A stretch of 64,000 bases of DNA from Rhodospirillaceae bacterium (GCA_028822445.1 JAPKDQ010000001.1:186001-250000); one strand, 5' to 3'. Positions 1 through 10,519 are shown, numbered from the stretch's first letter. Made by a program: numbers and translations. Notes: generated by a model not told the origin, from the letters alone.

Positions 1-2
1 GA

Positions 3-890
3 TGGCTCGTCGATGAGCCCAATTCCATACGCCGTGACCGTGGACTACCAGCTTGGGACGGAGTGCCGTCAGAGAGTTTATCGCTGCTAGTTTGGGGGGA
101 GCAGGGGCTGGGCGACCAGATTTTGTTTTCTACCCAACTAACGGGCCTGGTCTCAAGCGGAGTTCAACCAACGTTGGAAGTCGATCGCCGTTTTGCTCCA
201 CTACTACAGCGAAGTTTTCCAGACCTGCCCGTATTTGCATATGATGAGATACCGTTTGAGGCTTCGCGTGTATTCGAACAGCAGATTGCTATTGGCTCTC
301 TAGGTCGATTCTTACGGCGCTCTAGTGGTTCATTTCCGACACCTAAATCGTATCTGTCCCCTGACGAGGAGCTGACGCGCCGTCTACGTGCGAGATACTT
401 AGAGATGGGTTGTGGGAAACCAGTTATTGGTTTGGCATGGAATAGTATTAACCCGCGCTCAGGTTTCAGGAAGTCGTTACCTTTGGCTGATTGGGATTCA
501 ATCTTAACGACAGCTGACGCCCAATTCGTGTCTCTTCAGTATGGAGATGTAAACGATTCCATTGCATCAGCCCTCGAAAAAACTGGCATTCGCGTTGAAG
601 TGGATGGTGAGGTTGACCCTCTGGCTGATTTTGATGCGGCGGCGGCGCAGGTCGCGGCCATGGACCTTATTATAGCAACATCTAATACCGCGGTGCACCT
701 TGCCGGTGCACTTGGCAAAACGGTTTGGGTTATGGTTCCCGCTGTTCCCGACTGGCGCTGGGGTTTGGAGGGCGATACAGCACCCTGGTATCCAAACCTC
801 AGACTCTTCCGCCAGAAAGAGCCGGGTGACTGGGCCCCTGTTATTCGTGATGTATCAACCGCTCTCAAGCAGTGGTGCGCGGCAATCTAG
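3..890 (+). CDS. TPR/glycosyltransferase-like protein, C-terminal part (5' end outside window)
   Basis: The reading frame is open from the first bases of the window, and residues upstream of the GTG at 63 (ending in a WDG motif) read like the linker that precedes this domain in TPR proteins. The gene therefore starts outside the window. The visible 295 residues contain WGEQGLGDQI, then IGLAWNS, SLQYGD and a late SNTAVHLAGALGKTVWVM block. Together these match the heptosyltransferase/GT9-like domain that ends many bacterial TPR proteins. The role is probably glycan or surface-polysaccharide related, but the substrate cannot be told. The end overlaps the convergent DUF1800 gene by 4 bases. Confidence 0.75.
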   Translation, partial: WLVDEPNSIRRDRGLPAWDGVPSESLSLLVWGEQGLGDQILFSTQLTGLVSSGVQPTLEVDRRFAPLLQRSFPDLPVFAYDEIPFEASRVFEQQIAIGSLGRFLRRSSGSFPTPKSYLSPDEELTRRLRARYLEMGCGKPVIGLAWNSINPRSGFRKSLPLADWDSILTTADAQFVSLQYGDVNDSIASALEKTGIRVEVDGEVDPLADFDAAAAQVAAMDLIIATSNTAVHLAGALGKTVWVMVPAVPDWRWGLEGDTAPWYPNLRLFRQKEPGDWAPVIRDVSTALKQWCAAI

Positions 891-2485
891 CGGTGGGCAA
901 ATTCATCAGCGGCTGCAATCACCCCTACTAAACGCCGTAGGTGGTTCTCTACGGTTCTGGCGGATGATGACTTTTGGCCTACATAGGTCAGGACACCATT
1001 GAGTCCCATGGCAAAGTCGATGAGATCGTCCATCTTAGTGCCTGGCAATTCGAAACCAATGATACGGCCCACCCAATCTTCGACAAGCTTATTGACGGAT
1101 GTTGTAGCGAGGGACTCGTCTGTGATTGAAACACCGGTCATTGGTAGGCCAAGAACTGTCAGCAAAGCGTTCCACTCGGTTATGAGTGCCGCAGATGATA
1201 ACCAATAACCATCGATGTCGGGGTGACCGTTAGGGGCGGGCCAAGTAAAGATTTGGTCTGGTGTCTTTCTAAGAAGACTAAACATGCTGCGGTGTGGCAC
1301 CGCTGTGGCACCAACAGACCGCATGAAGGCGACAGTCTTTTCGAAGGGCTGGCGGACTTTAGATGCAGCCGCCCCGATTTCCGGCGATAATAATATCGTT
1401 TTCATGACCTGCCGCAGTTGGTCTGGCTGCGATTGATGGCTCATCCAGGCCGAAATCGCTGCGTTTAGGACGTTGGTCGGGGGCGTATCCCCGAACAATC
1501 GGACACATATTTTTGTGCAGAGGAACGTTGCGGTTGCTTCATGCGTCGCGATGATGTCGAGGATCGCGCGCCCCTGAGCCATATCGTCCCTCAGGCCTGA
1601 AAGGTCTTTTCCCATAAAGAGCGCTGCGTCAGTGTTGTGCAAAAATGGCTCGTAATGGAATTCTCCAGTTGTAGGGAGTGTGCCAAGTTTGCGCATGCGA
1701 GTGCCGGATCCGACGGTCCATCCGGACAGTGCGCGAGACGTGGTTATGACATCATCATCCGTGAATCCGGTGGCCACGCCGTTGGAATTTTTGGTCACGG
1801 TTGAGGGGGCAACTTGTCCTAAATAGGCCCCTTGGCCGAGCGTGTGGAGCTCTAACAATTCTCTGGCATAGTTCTCATTCGGCGTGGCGGGCTTGCTGAT
1901 TGCGTTGTCGAGGTAAAATAACATTGAAACGCTTGTGGCATTTGCTTCGAGCATTTCTCTGAAGTTGCCGAATACGTGTGGCCGGATGGCATCTCGATCG
2001 TATGCCGCGGTGCCAGTCCGCACGGCAAGAGAGTCTTTGGCTGCGACGTTAAAGTGGTTGTGCCAGAAATTAGCCATGACCTCCCGCACTTGATACGCTG
2101 AATGGGTGGCGCGAATCCATGTTGCTGCGACGACCTCTTCCGTGATTCGTCTGACTTCTTTAGTGGGCAGCGTTTTATTTCGTTGCCGGTATATTTCCCA
2201 TAGCCCTAGTGCGCTTGTGTTAAGTGCAGTGAGGTGGCGATCTTCATTTACGGCACCCCAGCCCCCCAATTTATTGTCCTTCGCAGAATACTTAATGTTC
2301 ATCGTTGAGCTGGCGATGTACCTAGACAATGTAGGGTCGTCACCAGCTGGCGGAGAGAGCTGGTCTTCAACCCACGCCGTCCAACCGATTTTCTGAACGT
2401 AAGATTCGTCTACAGAGCGCGCACCAAAGGTGGCGCGGCTTAGGGCTAGTCGCTCAAAAGATGGGATTGCTGGCAACATAAACAT
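887..2485 (-). CDS. DUF1800 family protein
   Basis: This 532-residue protein has the layout of the DUF1800 family. An N-terminal block (RLALSRATFG) is followed by FWHNHFNV, NENYARELLELHTLG, a SGWTVG block and a C-terminal PNGHPDIDGYW stretch. The biochemical function of the family is unknown. It is nearly always paired with a DUF1501 protein, as it is here: the DUF1501 gene lies upstream on the same strand and the two probably form one transcript. I see no clear signal peptide, unlike the partner. It overlaps the convergent upstream-of-window gene by 4 bases. The family call is firm and the function open. Confidence 0.88.
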   Translation of the reverse strand: MFMLPAIPSFERLALSRATFGARSVDESYVQKIGWTAWVEDQLSPPAGDDPTLSRYIASSTMNIKYSAKDNKLGGWGAVNEDRHLTALNTSALGLWEIYRQRNKTLPTKEVRRITEEVVAATWIRATHSAYQVREVMANFWHNHFNVAAKDSLAVRTGTAAYDRDAIRPHVFGNFREMLEANATSVSMLFYLDNAISKPATPNENYARELLELHTLGQGAYLGQVAPSTVTKNSNGVATGFTDDDVITTSRALSGWTVGSGTRMRKLGTLPTTGEFHYEPFLHNTDAALFMGKDLSGLRDDMAQGRAILDIIATHEATATFLCTKICVRLFGDTPPTNVLNAAISAWMSHQSQPDQLRQVMKTILLSPEIGAAASKVRQPFEKTVAFMRSVGATAVPHRSMFSLLRKTPDQIFTWPAPNGHPDIDGYWLSSAALITEWNALLTVLGLPMTGVSITDESLATTSVNKLVEDWVGRIIGFELPGTKMDDLIDFAMGLNGVLTYVGQKSSSARTVENHLRRLVGVIAAADEFAHR

Positions 2486-2545
2486 CTCTTCTTAACTAAG
2501 ACCCTTCGCGCCCTAAACATGCGAAGATATTATCGGCAGAAAGCC

Positions 2546-3862
2546 CTAGAGGCAGACGTGTTTAGTACACCCTGCCGAGGGGTTGCTTGCAACGACGGCG
2601 TTTTTGAGGGCGCTGTCATCACCGTTAATGATTCCAAGGGGACTGTACGGAACAGTTGGGAACACCGTCTCTAGCGACGGACTATTGTGCCGTTTGGCTA
2701 GAATTTCTGCGATTACCTGCCTGTAGTCCGTGGTTACTGCTAAGTCGCCATTGTCCAGGTCGGAGCTTCCAACGCCTGGCCAGTCGCCATACATCTGTCC
2801 ACCATTGGCATTACCAGAAAGCACCATCATGACGGAACCTGAGCCATGGTCCGTACCATTGCTTGCGTTCTCACTGAGGCGGCGCCCGAATTCTGTCATG
2901 AACACCAAACTGATGCGGCCACGGTATTCAGAGACATCTTCCCAAAAAGCGCCGAGTGATTGAGACAGCTCCGAGATTTGGCCGCCAAACTCGTTGACCA
3001 GGTTATTGTGATGGTCCCAACCGCCGTGATCGACGGTTGCCACATCAAGACCGACATCCATTTTGATCAAGGTTGCGAGGTTACGTAGCGCGCCAGACAG
3101 AGGGCCTTTCGTATAGGCTGGCCCTTCGGTTTCGCTACTGTCTTCTCTGGTTTCTGATCCCAGCTCCAGGTCAGCGAGCTTGTCTTGGACCGTATTAATG
3201 ATTTCGATCGTTTGCTGGGCAGCTTTTTGATAAGTAGAGCTGCCGGAATTTAAGGCTGCGATTATATTTGCGTTTCTATCGCCACCGGCAACATTGAAGT
3301 TCTGCACGTCAGGAATGCTGACGGCTTGAGGGTACCCTAGAAGTGAGATTGGGTTGTTGGACGCTGTTGATACCGTGGACATAAAAGACCTGTCGGCGGT
3401 CAAAGTCTTAATATGTCGCGTCAGCCATCCCGACGTTAAGTTCGCTTCATTATCTGCTAGTCCGCGTTCTATCATATTCATGGACTTAAAGTGACTGCGG
3501 TTCTCTGTCGGTATGCCAGCAGCGTGAATGAGAGCTAAATCGCCCGACGCATAGAGATCGTTTAATTCGGTTGCTCCGGGGTTTAGAAAGAAGTTCACAC
3601 CATCTATGCCATTTGCGATCTCTAGCCCTGCATTCGGGCCGGAGGGCTGCACGGCTATCGTCGGGCGTGCTTGTTGGTAGCTGGATACGTCAGCTGGAGC
3701 CAGCAGTTGCAAGCCGTCGGCACCGCCGCGCGCGAATAAAACGACTAGGATTTCGTCGTTCTTTCTATCAGCGGCCATTGATACACGAAGGCCAGGGCCT
3801 ATGGATGCCATAAATGCACCACCGGTGGCGCTGAGGAGAAGATTTCTGCGTGTCAGTCTCAT
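2546..3862 (-). CDS. DUF1501 family secreted protein (Tat signal)
   Basis: The 438-residue product begins with a twin-arginine signal (LTRRNLLLSATGG), so export in a folded state is expected. The mature part has the DUF1501 pattern, including VLFARGGADGL near the N terminus, then DHGGWDHHNN, FMTEFGRR and GTDHGSGSVMMVL. These His/Asp-rich blocks resemble the metal-binding sites of the alkaline phosphatase/sulfatase fold to which the family is related. The actual substrate is unknown. It lies directly upstream of the DUF1800 gene with a gap of about 60 bases, and a good ribosome site (AGGAACC) precedes the ATG. Confidence 0.9.
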   Translation of the reverse strand: MRLTRRNLLLSATGGAFMASIGPGLRVSMAADRKNDEILVVLFARGGADGLQLLAPADVSSYQQARPTIAVQPSGPNAGLEIANGIDGVNFFLNPGATELNDLYASGDLALIHAAGIPTENRSHFKSMNMIERGLADNEANLTSGWLTRHIKTLTADRSFMSTVSTASNNPISLLGYPQAVSIPDVQNFNVAGGDRNANIIAALNSGSSTYQKAAQQTIEIINTVQDKLADLELGSETREDSSETEGPAYTKGPLSGALRNLATLIKMDVGLDVATVDHGGWDHHNNLVNEFGGQISELSQSLGAFWEDVSEYRGRISLVFMTEFGRRLSENASNGTDHGSGSVMMVLSGNANGGQMYGDWPGVGSSDLDNGDLAVTTDYRQVIAEILAKRHNSPSLETVFPTVPYSPLGIINGDDSALKNAVVASNPSAGCTKHVCL

Positions 3863-3871
3863 GGGAGGTTC

Positions 3872-4060
3872 CTAACGGAAGGAAATTTCTTCAGATTTTG
3901 GAATAGGGTGTGTCAGTCTCGCAAAGGCGTTTTTGAAGCTCTCGGGCGTTCGAAAGTTTATACCGGTCATGATACTGGCGCCACTAGCTGTGTCGTCAAT
4001 CAGTGTGTTTTTAACAGCAACAGGTGGGGCCAATTCTTCGCCAATATATTCTATTACCAA
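3872..4060 (-). CDS. Possible small protein upstream of DUF1501 gene
   Basis: This open frame of 62 codons starts at TTG and ends nine bases before the DUF1501 start, on the same strand. I recognise no family in it. It has no signal peptide or membrane segment. The region before the TTG is AT-rich and has no convincing ribosome site. It could be a small gene of the DUF1800/DUF1501 operon, the eroded end of a lost gene, or chance. I keep it only because of its position. Confidence 0.22.
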   Translation of the reverse strand: MVIEYIGEELAPPVAVKNTLIDDTASGASIMTGINFRTPESFKNAFARLTHPIPKSEEISFR

Positions 4061-4176
4061 TAAAATTTAGCAGTATTATATTCTACTTTATAGTTTGAGA
4101 TCAAAAACAGGCCGCGTTACCCATGCTGACCAATCCCTGGCTTTTGAGAAAGTTAAGGGGCGGCCGGGAGGGCGGC

Positions 4177-5865
4177 TTAGGCCGCAAAAGCGCGGTTAAG
4201 ACTTGGGACTGCATTCATCAGCGTCCTGGTATACTCATGGGTGGGGGCGGTTAGAACCTGATCCGAGTCTCCGGCCTCCACAACTTTACTCTGGAACATA
4301 ACGGCAACTTTATCCGCAATGTGTTTCACCACAGATACGTCATGGGAGATAAACAGGTAGGTCAAACCGTGTTCATCTTGAAGATCGAGCAGTAGGTTTA
4401 AAATCTGTGCCTGAACAGACACATCTAAAGCAGACGTTGGTTCATCAAGGACCAAGAGCTTTGGTCGCACAGAGAGGGCCCGTCCGATGGCAATCCGCTG
4501 TCTTTGGCCACCTGAGAATTCATGCGGCAGGCGGTCAATTTGACTGTTCTCAAGCCCAACCATCTCACAAAGGTCTGCTGCGCGGTCACGCAGCTCCGAT
4601 TTTCCCGGAGATTTCCCGACCGTTAAAGGCTCGGTCATGATTCTCCAGACTGGCCAGCGCGGGTCTAATGAAGACTGTGGGTCTTGAAAGACGATCTGGA
4701 TTTCTCTAAGGGTCTCTTCATTAAGGTCCAATATGTTCTTGTCGCGGTAGAGAATTGCGCCATCTGAGAGCAGGTTCAACCCGACGACGGCGTTGGCCAA
4801 AGACGTTTTGCCGCAGCCAGATTCGCCGACGAGAGCAAGCGTCTCGCCTTCTTTGATTTCTAAGTTGACGTGATCGACTGCTGTGTGGAAAGAAACTGGA
4901 CGCCCGAAGAAATTATAATCTTTCGGATACCGAACCGTAGCGCCCTGCATTTTTAATATTGTATCGCCTGTCCGTGCAATACGCGTGACCGGCTCAATGG
5001 GTTCGTCAATAACCTCGCCTGTATTGCCTTCCAGCATTGCGGCAGAGACGGTCGCTAATCGGCTTTTTGGGGCTTTGCCCTCAGGCAATGAGTTCAAGAG
5101 CGCTCTGGTGTAGACGTGTTGCGGGTTTCCGATGACATCGCTTGTTTTGCCATTCTCCACGAACTCGCCTTTGTACATAACGTAAACACGGTCGCAGAGC
5201 TGGGCTACGACAGCCAAATCGTGGGTGATCAATAGCACCGATGTTTTAGTGTCTCGAGCGCGTTCTTTAAGCAGATCTAAGATTTGCGCCTGAACGGTAA
5301 CGTCGAGCGCTGTCGTAGGCTCATCGGCAACGATCAGCTTTGGTGAACAGGAAAATGCCATTGCGATCATAACGCGTTGGCGCATACCGCCGGATAGTTC
5401 GTGAGGAAAGGACTCATACACGCGCTGTGGATCCGAAATTTTAGTGTCAGCTAGAAGCTTGAGAGATATCTGCTCCGCTTCTTTGGGCGTGACATGTCGA
5501 TGGCGCAAAATTACATCGTCAATCTGATTCTTAACCCGCAGCACTGGGTTAAGGGCTGTCATTGGCTCTTGAAAAATCATGGAGATTTCACCCCCACGAA
5601 TAGCCTGTAGCTGTCTTTCGTTCATTGCTTGTACGTCGTGACCGAGCACTGAGATGCTGCCGGTTGGCACGTTGATTTTGGTGCGTGGCAGTAGCTGCAG
5701 CAAGTTCATCGCTGTGACGGATTTGCCTGATCCGGATTCTCCGACCACCCCGACGATCTCTCCTTCTCCAATCTCGAGAGAGATACCCTTAAGGGCTTCA
5801 AATGGGCCCGCCTGGCTTAGGAACTCGAGGCGCAGGTCATCAATGCGCACAACAGTTTTAACCAT
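4177..5865 (-). CDS. ABC importer, fused double ATP-binding subunit (oligopeptide/dipeptide type)
   Basis: The 562-residue protein carries two complete ATPase domains in tandem. The first has Walker A GESGSGKS, signature LSGGMRQRV and Walker [11 protein letters not shown]. The second has [17 protein letters not shown] and [10 protein letters not shown]. This DppD-DppF fusion layout is known from GsiA and YejF. It would energise uptake through the two permeases encoded just upstream, with which it forms an operon (38-base gap). The substrate class is peptide/nickel/opine; the exact ligand is not visible because no binding protein is encoded nearby. Confidence 0.93.
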   Translation of the reverse strand: MVKTVVRIDDLRLEFLSQAGPFEALKGISLEIGEGEIVGVVGESGSGKSVTAMNLLQLLPRTKINVPTGSISVLGHDVQAMNERQLQAIRGGEISMIFQEPMTALNPVLRVKNQIDDVILRHRHVTPKEAEQISLKLLADTKISDPQRVYESFPHELSGGMRQRVMIAMAFSCSPKLIVADEPTTALDVTVQAQILDLLKERARDTKTSVLLITHDLAVVAQLCDRVYVMYKGEFVENGKTSDVIGNPQHVYTRALLNSLPEGKAPKSRLATVSAAMLEGNTGEVIDEPIEPVTRIARTGDTILKMQGATVRYPKDYNFFGRPVSFHTAVDHVNLEIKEGETLALVGESGCGKTSLANAVVGLNLLSDGAILYRDKNILDLNEETLREIQIVFQDPQSSLDPRWPVWRIMTEPLTVGKSPGKSELRDRAADLCEMVGLENSQIDRLPHEFSGGQRQRIAIGRALSVRPKLLVLDEPTSALDVSVQAQILNLLLDLQDEHGLTYLFISHDVSVVKHIADKVAVMFQSKVVEAGDSDQVLTAPTHEYTRTLMNAVPSLNRAFAA

Positions 5866-5903
5866 AATTGCTCCGGTCTAGATTAAGGAACGGATGAAAA
5901 ACA

Positions 5904-6806
5904 TCAAACGTCGATGCTCCGTCCTTTTTTACGGGAAAGGCTAGCGACACCGTCACCGACCAAGTTCATTGTTACAACGGCCATCACGATTGCGCCGGCC
6001 GGTACGATCAGCATCCAGGGCGCGCGGATCATGTATTGGCGACTTTCTGCGAGCATGTTGCCCCAAGTCGGAACACCGAGCGGGGCGCCAAGGCCAAGGA
6101 ACGAAAGAGCGCTTTCGGCAATCAGAAGGCCCGCGAAATGGAAGGCAAAAACAACGAAGAGGCTGGCACGCACACCTGGCAACACGTGGTTAAACATAAT
6201 CGACCAACGGCTTACGCCGGCCAGTCGCGCCGCTTGAACGTATTCGCGTTGGAACAGGCTTGAGGCCTCTGCGTATATGACGCGCATGTAAACGACCCAA
6301 GATAAAAGCCCGAGTGTCAGGACGAGGGTCATGAAGCCTTGGCCAACCACAACAACCACACAGATCAGGATTATGAGCCCAGGTAGAGACTGCAGCGTGT
6401 AAACAAATTGGTTCACTATGATACGCAGCGCCCCTGGCTTTTCGGCAGCTAAAAGACCAAGGGTCGAGCCAATAAACAGATTGATGATATTGGCCGTGAG
6501 GGCGCAGGCCATAGACCATTGCAAACCATCGACCATTCGGGACCAAAGATCGCGACCGAGGTGATCGCTGCCAAACAAGTAGCCCTCCTGTCCTGGCGGT
6601 GTGAAACGCTTCAGAAGATCACCCTGCATTGGCTCATGGGTCTGCAGGAAGTGCCCGAAGACTGCCAAGACCATCAAGATCGTAAATAACGTGAAGGCGA
6701 TGACAATTTCTGGATTGGCGACCTGGCGTACTTTATCCCAGCTGAAGGTTTTACCCTCTTCAGTACCAAGCAGTCCGCCTGTCCGGCTTACTTTGACCTC
6801 TGACAT
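5904..6806 (-). CDS. ABC importer permease, DppC type
   Basis: This inner-membrane permease of 300 residues belongs to the DppC/OppC branch. A long N-terminal cytoplasmic stretch precedes the first membrane span (VIAFTLFTILMVLAVFG). It then carries GSDHLGRDLWSR, the ARLAGVSRW loop that docks to the ATPase, and the ESALSFLGLGAP motif typical of this subunit. The start lies two bases after the end of the DppB-type gene, so the two are translationally coupled. It would form a heterodimeric channel with that protein. Confidence 0.93.
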   Translation of the reverse strand: MSEVKVSRTGGLLGTEEGKTFSWDKVRQVANPEIVIAFTLFTILMVLAVFGHFLQTHEPMQGDLLKRFTPPGQEGYLFGSDHLGRDLWSRMVDGLQWSMACALTANIINLFIGSTLGLLAAEKPGALRIIVNQFVYTLQSLPGLIILICVVVVVGQGFMTLVLTLGLLSWVVYMRVIYAEASSLFQREYVQAARLAGVSRWSIMFNHVLPGVRASLFVVFAFHFAGLLIAESALSFLGLGAPLGVPTWGNMLAESRQYMIRAPWMLIVPAGAIVMAVVTMNLVGDGVASLSRKKGRSIDV

Positions 6807-6808
6807 CT

Positions 6809-7858
6809 TTAGTTCCCCTTCGTGCGTAAGCGTGGGTCAAGGAACTGGAAGCTCAGATCCGTTAAAGCATTCACCGCGAAAACGAGCGTTGCGATACAAA
6901 GTGCCAGCGATTGCACGACAGGGAAGTCGAGCGTTTGAGTCGCCTCAATGAGCAGCCAGCCAATTCCAGGCCATGCAAATATAGTTTCTGTGATGACAGC
7001 GCCGCCCATGAGAAAGGCAAACTGGGTCCCGATCAAAGCGGCTGCGCCGAGGAGCGCATTGGGTAGTGCGTGGCTCCACAACAAGGTCGCGGCCGATGCT
7101 CCACCAGCGCGCGCAGTCCGAATATAGTCTTCCCGCATGGCCTCGGCGGTATTGGCGGCCACGACGCGGGTCAGGCTGGGCATTAGAAACCAGGCCAAGC
7201 TCGCGGCTGGTAATATCCATGTTTTTGAAGGCACGGGTATCGGAATCGATAAAGTTTCAGTGATGGCCCACTCAATTATAGTGCCCCATTCCATGCCGAG
7301 GGATGGGAGCCATCGTAAATTGACAGCAAAAACCTGAATGAAAATAAGCGCAGTTACAAAGCCAGGCACCCCTTGGCAGACGAATATGACTCCGGAAACG
7401 CTCCTTCGGTCGGCGCGCTCGGGCTTGAAGCCGAGCCAAGCGCCTAACGGAATGGCCACGATTATAGAGAAGGCCATTGCTAACCCTGCGATGAGCAAGG
7501 TGGCGGGCAGCATGGTTAATACTTTTCCCATGGCGGGCTCGCCACTTGCCAAAGACTTACCAAAGTCACCCTGAGCCAGGTTCCCCATGTAATTGAAGTA
7601 TTGAATGACTAGCGGCTTATCGAGTCCGTATTGTGCGCGAATCGCTTCAAGTTGTTGGGGTGTTGCGTCATTGCCCGCGAGGACGAGGGCGGGGTCGCCA
7701 GCCAGTCTCAGCATAAAGAACAGCAGGGTCGTCACTGTAAAGAGAAGAACTATCAGCCGAATTAGCTGATGAAGAACCGGGACTAACGGGCCCATTAAAG
7801 ACCCCAGTGTTCCCCCGGATTGTGCGTCCGGTGGAACGGTTTCTGCCGTTGAGCTCAT
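6809..7858 (-). CDS. ABC importer permease, DppB type
   Basis: The 349-residue permease is of the DppB/OppB type and is first in the importer operon. It shows the expected LRLAGDPALVLAG segment, YGLDKPLVIQYFNYMGNLAQGD-like periplasmic region, and the ARAGGASAATLLWSHALPN coupling loop. The N terminus is about 30 residues longer than usual before the first span. In most such operons a periplasmic binding protein gene comes first; here the operon begins with the permease and the divergent neighbour is gap. Confidence 0.93.
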   Translation of the reverse strand: MSSTAETVPPDAQSGGTLGSLMGPLVPVLHQLIRLIVLLFTVTTLLFFMLRLAGDPALVLAGNDATPQQLEAIRAQYGLDKPLVIQYFNYMGNLAQGDFGKSLASGEPAMGKVLTMLPATLLIAGLAMAFSIIVAIPLGAWLGFKPERADRRSVSGVIFVCQGVPGFVTALIFIQVFAVNLRWLPSLGMEWGTIIEWAITETLSIPIPVPSKTWILPAASLAWFLMPSLTRVVAANTAEAMREDYIRTARAGGASAATLLWSHALPNALLGAAALIGTQFAFLMGGAVITETIFAWPGIGWLLIEATQTLDFPVVQSLALCIATLVFAVNALTDLSFQFLDPRLRTKGN

Positions 7859-8144
7859 GCCTCTCCTGCGTTCTTATCTATTTCTGCTATTATTTTAGTG
7901 TTTCCCGAAGGTGCCTTCTACACGACACCTTCAGTTTATCTTATCGAAAACCGTTTAGGTTATTGATGGGTGACCATAATTAGCGTGTCGGGGAACGCAA
8001 GCGAAAGCGACGCCCGGCCTTTAGCTTTGTGATCTCTTGGAATTCTGGGGCCGGTGGTGTATCCCCGAGATATATATGAGTGTCGGCCGGCGAAAACGGG
8101 CTGAATCAGTTTTATTCGGTTTTATTAAGGTCTAGGGGATAAAA
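7859..8144. promoter_or_regulatory. Divergent intergenic region between ABC importer operon and gap
   Basis: This 286-base region must hold the promoters of both the leftward importer operon and the rightward gap-pgk operon. The clearest element is an inverted repeat GAAGGTG (7907-7913) and CACCTTC (7926-7932) about 50 bases before the importer start. Its left arm also belongs to a tight palindrome GAAGG-TG-CCTTC. This could be an operator. I could not assign confident -35/-10 boxes for gap. No open frame of note lies here. Confidence 0.45.
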
Positions 8145-9152
8145 ATGGCTATTCGTATAGCAATGAATGGGTTTGGCCGTATTGGGCGCATGGTTTTTCG
8201 CGCATTAGTCGAATCAGGACGGGATGATATTGAGGTTGTCGCAATCAACGACCTTGGGTCTGCAGAAGACAATGCTCACATGCTTCGATTCGATTCGGTT
8301 CATGGTCGGCTCCCAGTCGATGTTGACGTGTCCGGCGATACGATGACGGTTGGCGGTCGCAGCATTAAGGTTTTGGCCGAACGTGATCCGTCGGGTTTGC
8401 CCTGGGGCGACCTTGGCATCGATATTGTGGCCGAATGTACGGGCATATTCTCCGACAAAGACAAAGCCGCTATTCATCTTGATGCAGGTGCTAAACGAGT
8501 GCTCGTGTCGGCGCCTTCGAAGGGTGCTGATCTCACGGTCGTCTACGGCGTGAACCATCAGAAGCTGACGGCCGATCATTTGGTTGTCTCTAATGCATCT
8601 TGCACCACAAACTGTCTTGCGCCAGTTGCCCATGTTCTGAACCAAGAATTCGGCCTGAACCATGGTTACATGACTACCGTTCACGCCTTTACGGGCGATC
8701 AAAGAACAGTCGATACGCTGCATTCAGATTTGCGCCGGGCTCGGGCTGCATCTGTCAGTATGATACCAACATCGACGGGCGCGGCGAGAGCGGTCGGTGA
8801 AGTGCTTCCAGAATTGAAAGGCAAGCTTGATGGCTCGGCCATTCGCGTCCCAACACCAAATGTTTCTATGATCGACCTCAAATGCGTCTTGGGTAAGACG
8901 GTTACCGAGACTGACGTTAATGGGGCGATGCAGGCTGCTGCAGATGGATCTCTAAAAGGCGTCCTCGCCGTTAATGAGTTACCGCTTGTCTCTATCGACT
9001 TCAATCACAATCCAGCCAGCTCAACCTTTGACGCGACGCAAACGAAGGTTCTCGAAGGGAACTTCGTGCGGGTTCTGTCTTGGTACGACAACGAGTGGGG
9101 CTTCTCAAACCGTATGCTTGATACGCTAGCGGCTATGGGAAAACTTATCTGA
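8145..9152 (+). CDS. gap: Type I glyceraldehyde-3-phosphate dehydrogenase
   Basis: This 335-residue enzyme oxidises glyceraldehyde 3-phosphate to 1,3-bisphosphoglycerate with NAD, or runs the reverse in gluconeogenesis. The Rossmann motif NGFGRIGRM is at residues 8-16. The catalytic cysteine is C153 in [12 protein letters not shown], and the catalytic histidine sits in TVHAFTGDQ. The protein ends with the usual [12 protein letters not shown] block. It is followed after nine bases by pgk, so the two consecutive triose-phosphate steps are co-transcribed. The asparagine-aspartate pair near residue 35 (AINDL) fits NAD preference. Confidence 0.97.
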   Translation: MAIRIAMNGFGRIGRMVFRALVESGRDDIEVVAINDLGSAEDNAHMLRFDSVHGRLPVDVDVSGDTMTVGGRSIKVLAERDPSGLPWGDLGIDIVAECTGIFSDKDKAAIHLDAGAKRVLVSAPSKGADLTVVYGVNHQKLTADHLVVSNASCTTNCLAPVAHVLNQEFGLNHGYMTTVHAFTGDQRTVDTLHSDLRRARAASVSMIPTSTGAARAVGEVLPELKGKLDGSAIRVPTPNVSMIDLKCVLGKTVTETDVNGAMQAAADGSLKGVLAVNELPLVSIDFNHNPASSTFDATQTKVLEGNFVRVLSWYDNEWGFSNRMLDTLAAMGKLI

Positions 9153-9161
9153 GGACTTACG

Positions 9162-10352
9162 GTGCCTACGTTTCGCACACTCGATGATCTAAAGGTGGAC
9201 GGCCTCCGCGTTCTTGTGCGCGGTGACTTGAATGTCCCCATGGCTGACGGACGGGTCACAGATTCAACACGTCTAGAACGGCTCGCCCCGACACTTACAG
9301 AGCTGTCCGATAATGGTGCACGGGTTATCGTCTTGTCACACTTTGGTCGCCCGAAAGGTGAAGCGCAGGCGGGCATGTCGCTCCGGCCAGTTGCAGACGT
9401 CCTGGGTAAAATTTTAAACTGCAATGTTGCTTTCTCAGCCGATTGTATCGGCCAGGCGGCTGAAAGTGTGATTAATAGCATGGCGTCGGGGGATATTGCC
9501 GTGCTTGAGAACCTCAGATTTCACGCTGGCGAAGAATCCAATGCCCCGGACTTTGCGCGTGCACTTGCTGGTTTGGGCGATGTGTATGTTAACGATGCAT
9601 TTTCCGCAGCCCACCGTGCGCATGCCTCTACTGAGCAATTGGCGCACCTCCTTCCAAACGCGGCTGGTCGACAAATGCAGGCGGAATTGGATGCTCTGGC
9701 TGCTGCGCTTGATAAACCTGACCGTCCCGTAGCGGCCGTTGTCGGCGGCGCGAAAGTTTCGTCGAAGCTGTCCGTCCTTGGTAATCTTCTCGAAAAAGTC
9801 GATATGCTGATTATTGGTGGCGGCATGGCAAACACCTTTCTTCATGCTCAGGGGGTTGAGGTTGGCGCCTCTCTTTGTGAGCGGGGCCTTGCGAGCAAGG
9901 CCTTAGCAATCATGGCGAAGGCCAAGCGTGCTGACTGTGAACTTGTATTGCCAGTTGATGCGGTTGTTGCGGCAGGTTTAGGGGGTAATGTTGAAACGCA
10001 AGTGTGCGCCATCACCGCTGTTCCTCACGACAAAATGATTCTTGATATTGGTCCGGACAGTATCGCTGATCTCGAGGCGCGCCTAAAAGCATGCAAGACA
10101 GTGGTATGGAATGGACCGCTAGGCGCTTTTGAGATCAAGCCGTTTGATGTTGGGACTAATCGTGTAGCTGCCGCGGCTGCAGATCTCACGGCGTCTGGCG
10201 CACTAGTTTCGGTGGCTGGGGGTGGTGATACTGTTGCTGCTCTAAATGGCGCAGGCGCGACAGAACGCTTTACCTATGTTTCAACAGCGGGTGGCGCGTT
10301 TTTGGAATGGCTCGAGGGCAAGGCCCTGCCCGGTGTTAAAGTGCTAAGTTAG
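9162..10352 (+). CDS. pgk: Phosphoglycerate kinase
   Basis: The 396-residue enzyme transfers phosphate between 1,3-bisphosphoglycerate and ADP. It has VRGDLNVPM near the N terminus, [10 protein letters not shown], the hinge-region GGAKVSSKL and GGGMANTFL, then WNGPLGAFE and the nucleotide-binding GGGDTVAAL. The start is GTG, preceded by GAGG at a short distance from the gap stop. Length and motifs are those of a complete active enzyme. Downstream there is no further glycolytic gene, only debris and the convergent accA. Confidence 0.97.
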   Translation: MPTFRTLDDLKVDGLRVLVRGDLNVPMADGRVTDSTRLERLAPTLTELSDNGARVIVLSHFGRPKGEAQAGMSLRPVADVLGKILNCNVAFSADCIGQAAESVINSMASGDIAVLENLRFHAGEESNAPDFARALAGLGDVYVNDAFSAAHRAHASTEQLAHLLPNAAGRQMQAELDALAAALDKPDRPVAAVVGGAKVSSKLSVLGNLLEKVDMLIIGGGMANTFLHAQGVEVGASLCERGLASKALAIMAKAKRADCELVLPVDAVVAAGLGGNVETQVCAITAVPHDKMILDIGPDSIADLEARLKACKTVVWNGPLGAFEIKPFDVGTNRVAAAAADLTASGALVSVAGGGDTVAALNGAGATERFTYVSTAGGAFLEWLEGKALPGVKVLS

Positions 10353-10519
10353 CGTGGGCTAGGGGTCAGCATGCAGGGCATTATTTTTGATCAGTCAGAG
10401 CGCCATGCCTTTTAGTAATTTTCTCGACCGATTGTTTGATCTTTCACAGACCTAAAAAATTATCATTCAGGCAAACGACGTTGGTGCTGTGTTAGCGCTA
10501 GAATTCTTAGGCAAATTAA

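Noticed and set aside
10323-10380. GCCCTG ... CAGGGC complement around the pgk stop as a terminator
   Set aside because: The arms are about 45 bases apart and there is no proper T run after the stem; the pairing is probably chance.
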